Below are positions 61,394 through 64,000 of a stretch of DNA of 64,000 nucleotides, piece by piece. Source of the DNA: Nocardioides pini (lineage in GTDB: Bacteria > Actinomycetota > Actinomycetes > Propionibacteriales > Nocardioidaceae); contig NZ_JAPPUX010000007.1 of NCBI RefSeq assembly GCF_026712185.1, forward strand, positions 59,722 through 123,721, written 5' to 3'. The position numbers were made by a program, and so were the translations under genes. Each line of letters starts with the position of its first letter. Within the stretch, counting starts at the first letter, position 1. A model generated the notes under the pieces. That model was not told where the DNA came from and did no database searches. It saw only the letters and a program-made list of their open reading frames with translations.

Positions 61394-62952
61394 TGAAGAA
61401 GGCGGTCGCGCTCGTCGCCGTCCTCGCGCTCGCGCTGACCGCCTTCGTGGCGGTCGGCCTCGCGATCCAGGGGGCCACCCCGGACTCCTCCCCGGCCGCG
61501 GAGCCGACGCCCTCGCCGACGACTCCGCCGCCGGCGACCGTCACCGAGGCCCCGTCCGCGGAGCTCGCCGACCTCTACTCCCAGCGCATCGACTGGCAGC
61601 CCTGCGAGAGCGACGACGACCACGACTGCGGCTTCCTCACGGTGCCGGTCGACTACGCCGACCCACAGGGGGAGACGATCGACCTGTCGCTGCTCCGTGT
61701 CCCCGCCCAGGGGCAGCGCGTGGGCTCCCTGGTGGTGAACCCCGGTGGCCCCGGCGCCCGCGGTACGACGTACGCCGCCGCGGGCGGGCAGGTGTTCCGC
61801 GAGCCGCTGCTCGACGGCTTCGACATCGTCGGCTTCGACCCCCGCGGCGTGGGCGACTCGGCCCCCGTCGACTGCTTCAGCGACTCCGAGCTCGACGCCT
61901 ACCTCGCGGGCGACCCGACGCCCGACACGGCGGAGGAGCTGGCCGGCTACCGCTCGGCGGTGCTGTCGTTCGGCGAGAAGTGCGTGGCCGGCTCCGGCCC
62001 GGTCGTCGGCCACGTGACCACCATCGAGGCCGCCCGCGACATGGACGTGCTCCGCTCGGCGCTGGGAGAGGACCGGCTCAGCTACTTCGGCGCCTCCTAC
62101 GGCACCGAGCTCGGTGCGACCTACGCCGAGCTGTTCCCCGACAAGGTGGGCCGCTTCGTCCTCGACGGTGCGGTCGACGTCTCGCTCGACGCGAAGTCGC
62201 TGGCGCTGGAGCAGGCCGCGGGCTTCGAGACGGCGCTGCGGGCCTACGTGCAGAACTGCCTCGACACGACCGACAACTGCTTCCTCGGCGACACCGTCGA
62301 GGAGGGGCTGGCCACAATCACCGACCTGCTCGACTCGATCGAGGAGCAGCCGCTGCCCGCGGGCGACCGCGAGCTGACGATCGGCAACGCGTTCTACGGC
62401 GTCATCACCCCGCTCTACAACCGCGACTACTGGTTCCTGCTCAGCACCGCACTGGCGTCCGCGCTCGACGGCAAGGGCTCGGCGCTGATGTCCCTGGCCG
62501 ACGCCTACGCCTCGCGCAACCCCGACGGCAGCTACGCCGACAACTCGGTCGAGGCCAACTACTCGATCAACTGCCTCGACGACCCGACCTCCGTGCCGTT
62601 CGCGAAGGTGCCGTCGCTGTTCCCGGAGTTCGAGGAGGCCTCGCCGACCTTCGGGCGGGTCTTCGCCTGGGGGATGGCCGGCTGTCGCGGCGTGGACGTC
62701 ACCTCGAGCGAGGAGCCGCTGACCATCCGCGGCGAGGGCGCCGCGCCGATCGTCGTGCTCGGCACCAGCCGCGACCCCGCCACGCCGCTCAAGTGGGCGC
62801 ATGCCCTCTCCGCCCAGCTCGACTCCGGCGTGCTCGTCGAGCGCGACGGCGACGGCCACACCGCCTACAACGCCGGCAACGAGTGCATCGACACGATCGT
62901 CGAGGACTACCTGCTGGACGGCGACGTCCCTGCCGACGGCACGTCCTGCTGA
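61393..62952 (+). CDS. Secreted alpha/beta hydrolase, tripeptidyl aminopeptidase type (S33)
   Basis: A 519-residue exported protein with an N-terminal signal/anchor (about 4-28) and a Pro/Thr-rich linker (30-55). Hydrolase core: VVNPGGPGARG (oxyanion region), FDPRGVGDSAPVDC, nucleophile GASYGTELG with S235, and a late LGTSRDPATPLKWA and DGHTAYN carrying Asp and His. The cysteine-rich layout matches Streptomyces tripeptidyl aminopeptidases and mycobacterial CaeA/SlpD-like proteins. Starts within the holB stop (TGATG). Confidence 0.9.
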   Translation: MKKAVALVAVLALALTAFVAVGLAIQGATPDSSPAAEPTPSPTTPPPATVTEAPSAELADLYSQRIDWQPCESDDDHDCGFLTVPVDYADPQGETIDLSLLRVPAQGQRVGSLVVNPGGPGARGTTYAAAGGQVFREPLLDGFDIVGFDPRGVGDSAPVDCFSDSELDAYLAGDPTPDTAEELAGYRSAVLSFGEKCVAGSGPVVGHVTTIEAARDMDVLRSALGEDRLSYFGASYGTELGATYAELFPDKVGRFVLDGAVDVSLDAKSLALEQAAGFETALRAYVQNCLDTTDNCFLGDTVEEGLATITDLLDSIEEQPLPAGDRELTIGNAFYGVITPLYNRDYWFLLSTALASALDGKGSALMSLADAYASRNPDGSYADNSVEANYSINCLDDPTSVPFAKVPSLFPEFEEASPTFGRVFAWGMAGCRGVDVTSSEEPLTIRGEGAAPIVVLGTSRDPATPLKWAHALSAQLDSGVLVERDGDGHTAYNAGNECIDTIVEDYLLDGDVPADGTSC

Positions 62953-63008
62953 TCCCGGGGGACCTTCGGCCCTACGGCTCACCGACGTTCGCTGCCTAGC
63001 GTGGAGGC

Positions 63009-63203
63009 ATGGCGTACGTCGACGCACGGTGCCCGTTGCGGCCGGGGGACATGTGCAGCCTGTGCGTGCCCGGAGCCACCGGGCCCGCGGACTGCCCGAC
63101 CGTCGCCGAGGTGATGCGCGACCCGGTGCTCCGCGAGCGGCTGGCCGAGCTGCGGCGGGAGGCCGCCGGCACGACGAAGGCCCGCCCCGTCGCCTCGCGG
63201 TGA
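63009..63203 (+). CDS. Small cysteine-rich DUF6767-type protein
   Basis: A 64-residue protein with four cysteines in a compact head (CPLRPGDMCSLCVPG and ADCPT), followed by a charged helix. Similar small proteins are common in actinobacteria and are uncharacterised; the cysteine pattern suggests zinc or a cluster. The start at 63009 follows GTGGAGGC. Its stop overlaps a terminator stem. Confidence 0.75.
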   Translation: MAYVDARCPLRPGDMCSLCVPGATGPADCPTVAEVMRDPVLRERLAELRREAAGTTKARPVASR

Positions 63204-63214
63204 CGGGACGGGCC
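63179..63214. terminator. Bidirectional hairpin terminator between DUF6767 and osmC-like genes
   Basis: A 13-bp stem (63179-63191 with 63202-63214), one G-T pair, 10-base loop. It overlaps the stop codon of the plus-strand gene and lies 16 bases after the minus-strand gene end. Confidence 0.65.
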
Positions 63215-63229
63215 CCGGCGACGAGGGCG

Positions 63230-63673
63230 TCAGCCCTCGAGCGCGGCGTCGAGCGTGATGTCGACGGCCGCGAGCGCCTTGCTGATCGGGCAGCCGGCCT
63301 TGGCCTTCTCGGCGGCCTCCTTGAAGCCCGCCTCGTCCAGCCCGTCGACCTCGCCGCGGACGGTGAGCTTGATGCCGGTGAGCTTGAAGCCGCCCGCCTC
63401 CTTGTCCTCGCCGAGGGTCACGTCGGCCGTCACGTCGAGGGCCTGGGGCGTGCCGCCGGCCTCCGCGACGAGCGCGGAGAGCTGCATCGCGTAGCACGAG
63501 GAATGGGCCGCGGCGACGAGCTCCTCGGGGCTCGTCGTCCCGCCCGCGTCCTCCGCGGCGCGCTTGGGGAAGCTGACGTCGTACGTGCCGACCTTGGAGC
63601 TGGTCAGCTCGACCTGGCCGGAGCCGTCCTGGAGTCCGCCGTTCCAGGCCGTGCGTGCGGTGCGAGTGGGCAT
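63230..63673 (-). CDS. OsmC/Ohr-family peroxiredoxin-like protein
   Basis: A 147-residue OsmC-type protein. The peroxidatic cysteine C60 lies in AAAHSSCYAMQLS and the resolving cysteine C128 in AKAGCPISKAL, both in the expected places. It reduces organic hydroperoxides with lipoylated or low-molecular-weight thiols. GTSPEELVAAAHSS-like block matches OsmC rather than Ohr. ATG at 63673 follows GGAGG. Confidence 0.92.
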   Translation of the reverse strand: MPTRTARTAWNGGLQDGSGQVELTSSKVGTYDVSFPKRAAEDAGGTTSPEELVAAAHSSCYAMQLSALVAEAGGTPQALDVTADVTLGEDKEAGGFKLTGIKLTVRGEVDGLDEAGFKEAAEKAKAGCPISKALAAVDITLDAALEG

Positions 63674-63732
63674 CGTGCCTCCTGAGATGAGGAATGTGCG
63701 GTCGCTCCCGAACCTAGCCGGTGGACCGTGAT

Positions 63733-63762
63733 TTCAGTCCCGGCCAGCCGCCTCCGTATACT
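63733..63762 (+). promoter_or_regulatory. Promoter of the tRNA-Thr gene
   Basis: The -10 box TATACT (63757-63762) is near-perfect and lies 35 bases before the tRNA. A weak -35 TTCAGT is at 63733-63738 with an 18-base spacer. Confidence 0.55.
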
Positions 63763-63797
63763 CGCCCGCGGTCCACCGAGCGCGCTCGGCAGGCCAC

Positions 63798-63870
63798 GCC
63801 GCCTTAGCTCAGTCGGTAGAGCGAATCACTCGTAATGATTAGGTCGTCGGTTCGATTCCGACAGGCGGCT
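63798..63870 (+). tRNA. tRNA-Thr (anticodon CGT)
   Basis: A 73-base cloverleaf: acceptor GCCGCCT pairs with AGGCGGC, the D-arm is TAGCTCAGTCGGTAGAGC, the anticodon loop CTCGTAA carries CGT, and the T-loop TTCGATTCC is canonical. Discriminator base T. CCA is not encoded. It reads ACG threonine codons. Confidence 0.96.
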
Positions 63871-63895
63871 CCGACTCCCTGTATGAGCCCGGGTC

Positions 63896-63994
63896 CTCCT
63901 TGACGGAGTGGCTCGGGTTCTTGCTTTACAGGGTTTCGGTTGCTGCTTGACGGTGGCTTCGGCTCCTTCTTGACACTCGTTCATGGTCAAGGAG
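63896..63994. repeat. Inverted and direct repeats downstream of tRNA-Thr
   Basis: CTCCTTGAC (63896-63904) recurs inverted as GTCAAGGAG (63986-63994). TTGACGG followed by GGCT occurs twice (63900 and 63947 regions). CTTGAC/GTCAAG around 63969-63991 forms a further short inverted repeat. The region is less GC-rich than the rest, and no gene is visible in the last 130 bases. It could be a terminator cluster or the start of an integrated element. Confidence 0.4.
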
Positions 63995-64000
63995 TTGAGC

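Overview
The window is chromosomal DNA of a very GC-rich actinobacterium, most likely a member of the Nocardioidaceae (Nocardioides-like). Evidence: strong G/C third-position bias, frequent GTG starts, dense GTGA/ATGA stop-start overlaps, hairpin terminators mostly without T-tracts, and an actinobacterial core order (HAD phosphatase - ssd - tad genes - DEAD helicase - bldG - hppA - methyltransferase - topA - tmk - holB). I support 62 protein genes, one tRNA, one probable gene remnant, several terminators and a few candidate operators. Species identity is inference.

Layout. 1-3701 (minus): acetate use, with acetyl-CoA synthetase (3' end outside the window), the ActP acetate symporter and its small DUF485 partner. 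3865-4788: a MEDS-domain anti-sigma-type ATPase. 5007-9963: nitrate uptake and reduction (narK, nasA-type reductase, FAD/[2Fe-2S] electron-transfer protein). 10016-14080: small enzymes, a divergent soxR/SDR pair and a QueA-like protein. 14153-19017: a signalling island with two tandem MEDS proteins (one with STAS, one with ATPase) facing a cyclic-nucleotide-domain histidine kinase and a receiver-thioredoxin fold-flavoprotein fusion. 19300-25419: cold-shock protein, PAP2 phosphatase, epimerase, DUF1304 protein, secreted hydrolase, PLD-family protein and an EVE-like protein. 25515-29562: nitrite reductase nirBD with the HemD-winged-helix regulator nnaR. 29568-32852: hemerythrin-like protein, rifamycin ADP-ribosyltransferase (arr), VOC protein and a secreted protein.

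32859-36622 (minus) is a four-gene unit: LytS-type kinase, LytTR regulator, small membrane protein and a second sodium/solute symporter, probably a sensed carboxylate uptake system. 36650-40346 holds a Ca-binding secreted protein, a methyltransferase, a degenerate Fic-like protein and a HAD phosphatase. 40492-45106 is a compact Tad/Flp-type pilus locus. 45147-63673 is mostly conserved core: MrfA-like helicase, bldG, hppA, methyltransferase, topA, tmk and holB, interrupted by a secreted PQQ-type dehydrogenase plus a Tat-exported TIM-barrel protein. The window ends at tRNA-Thr(CGT) followed by short repeats.

How the genes work together: the nitrate and nitrite loci, 15 kb apart, together form a complete nitrate-to-ammonium route, with nnaR in the second locus and an 11-bp-periodic GlnR-type element before nirB. 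The less understood parts are the redox/phospho-signalling island (14-19 kb), where a response regulator is fused to a thioredoxin-reductase-like module that has lost its redox cysteines, and the Fic-like protein that keeps an autoinhibition motif but has lost its catalytic motif.
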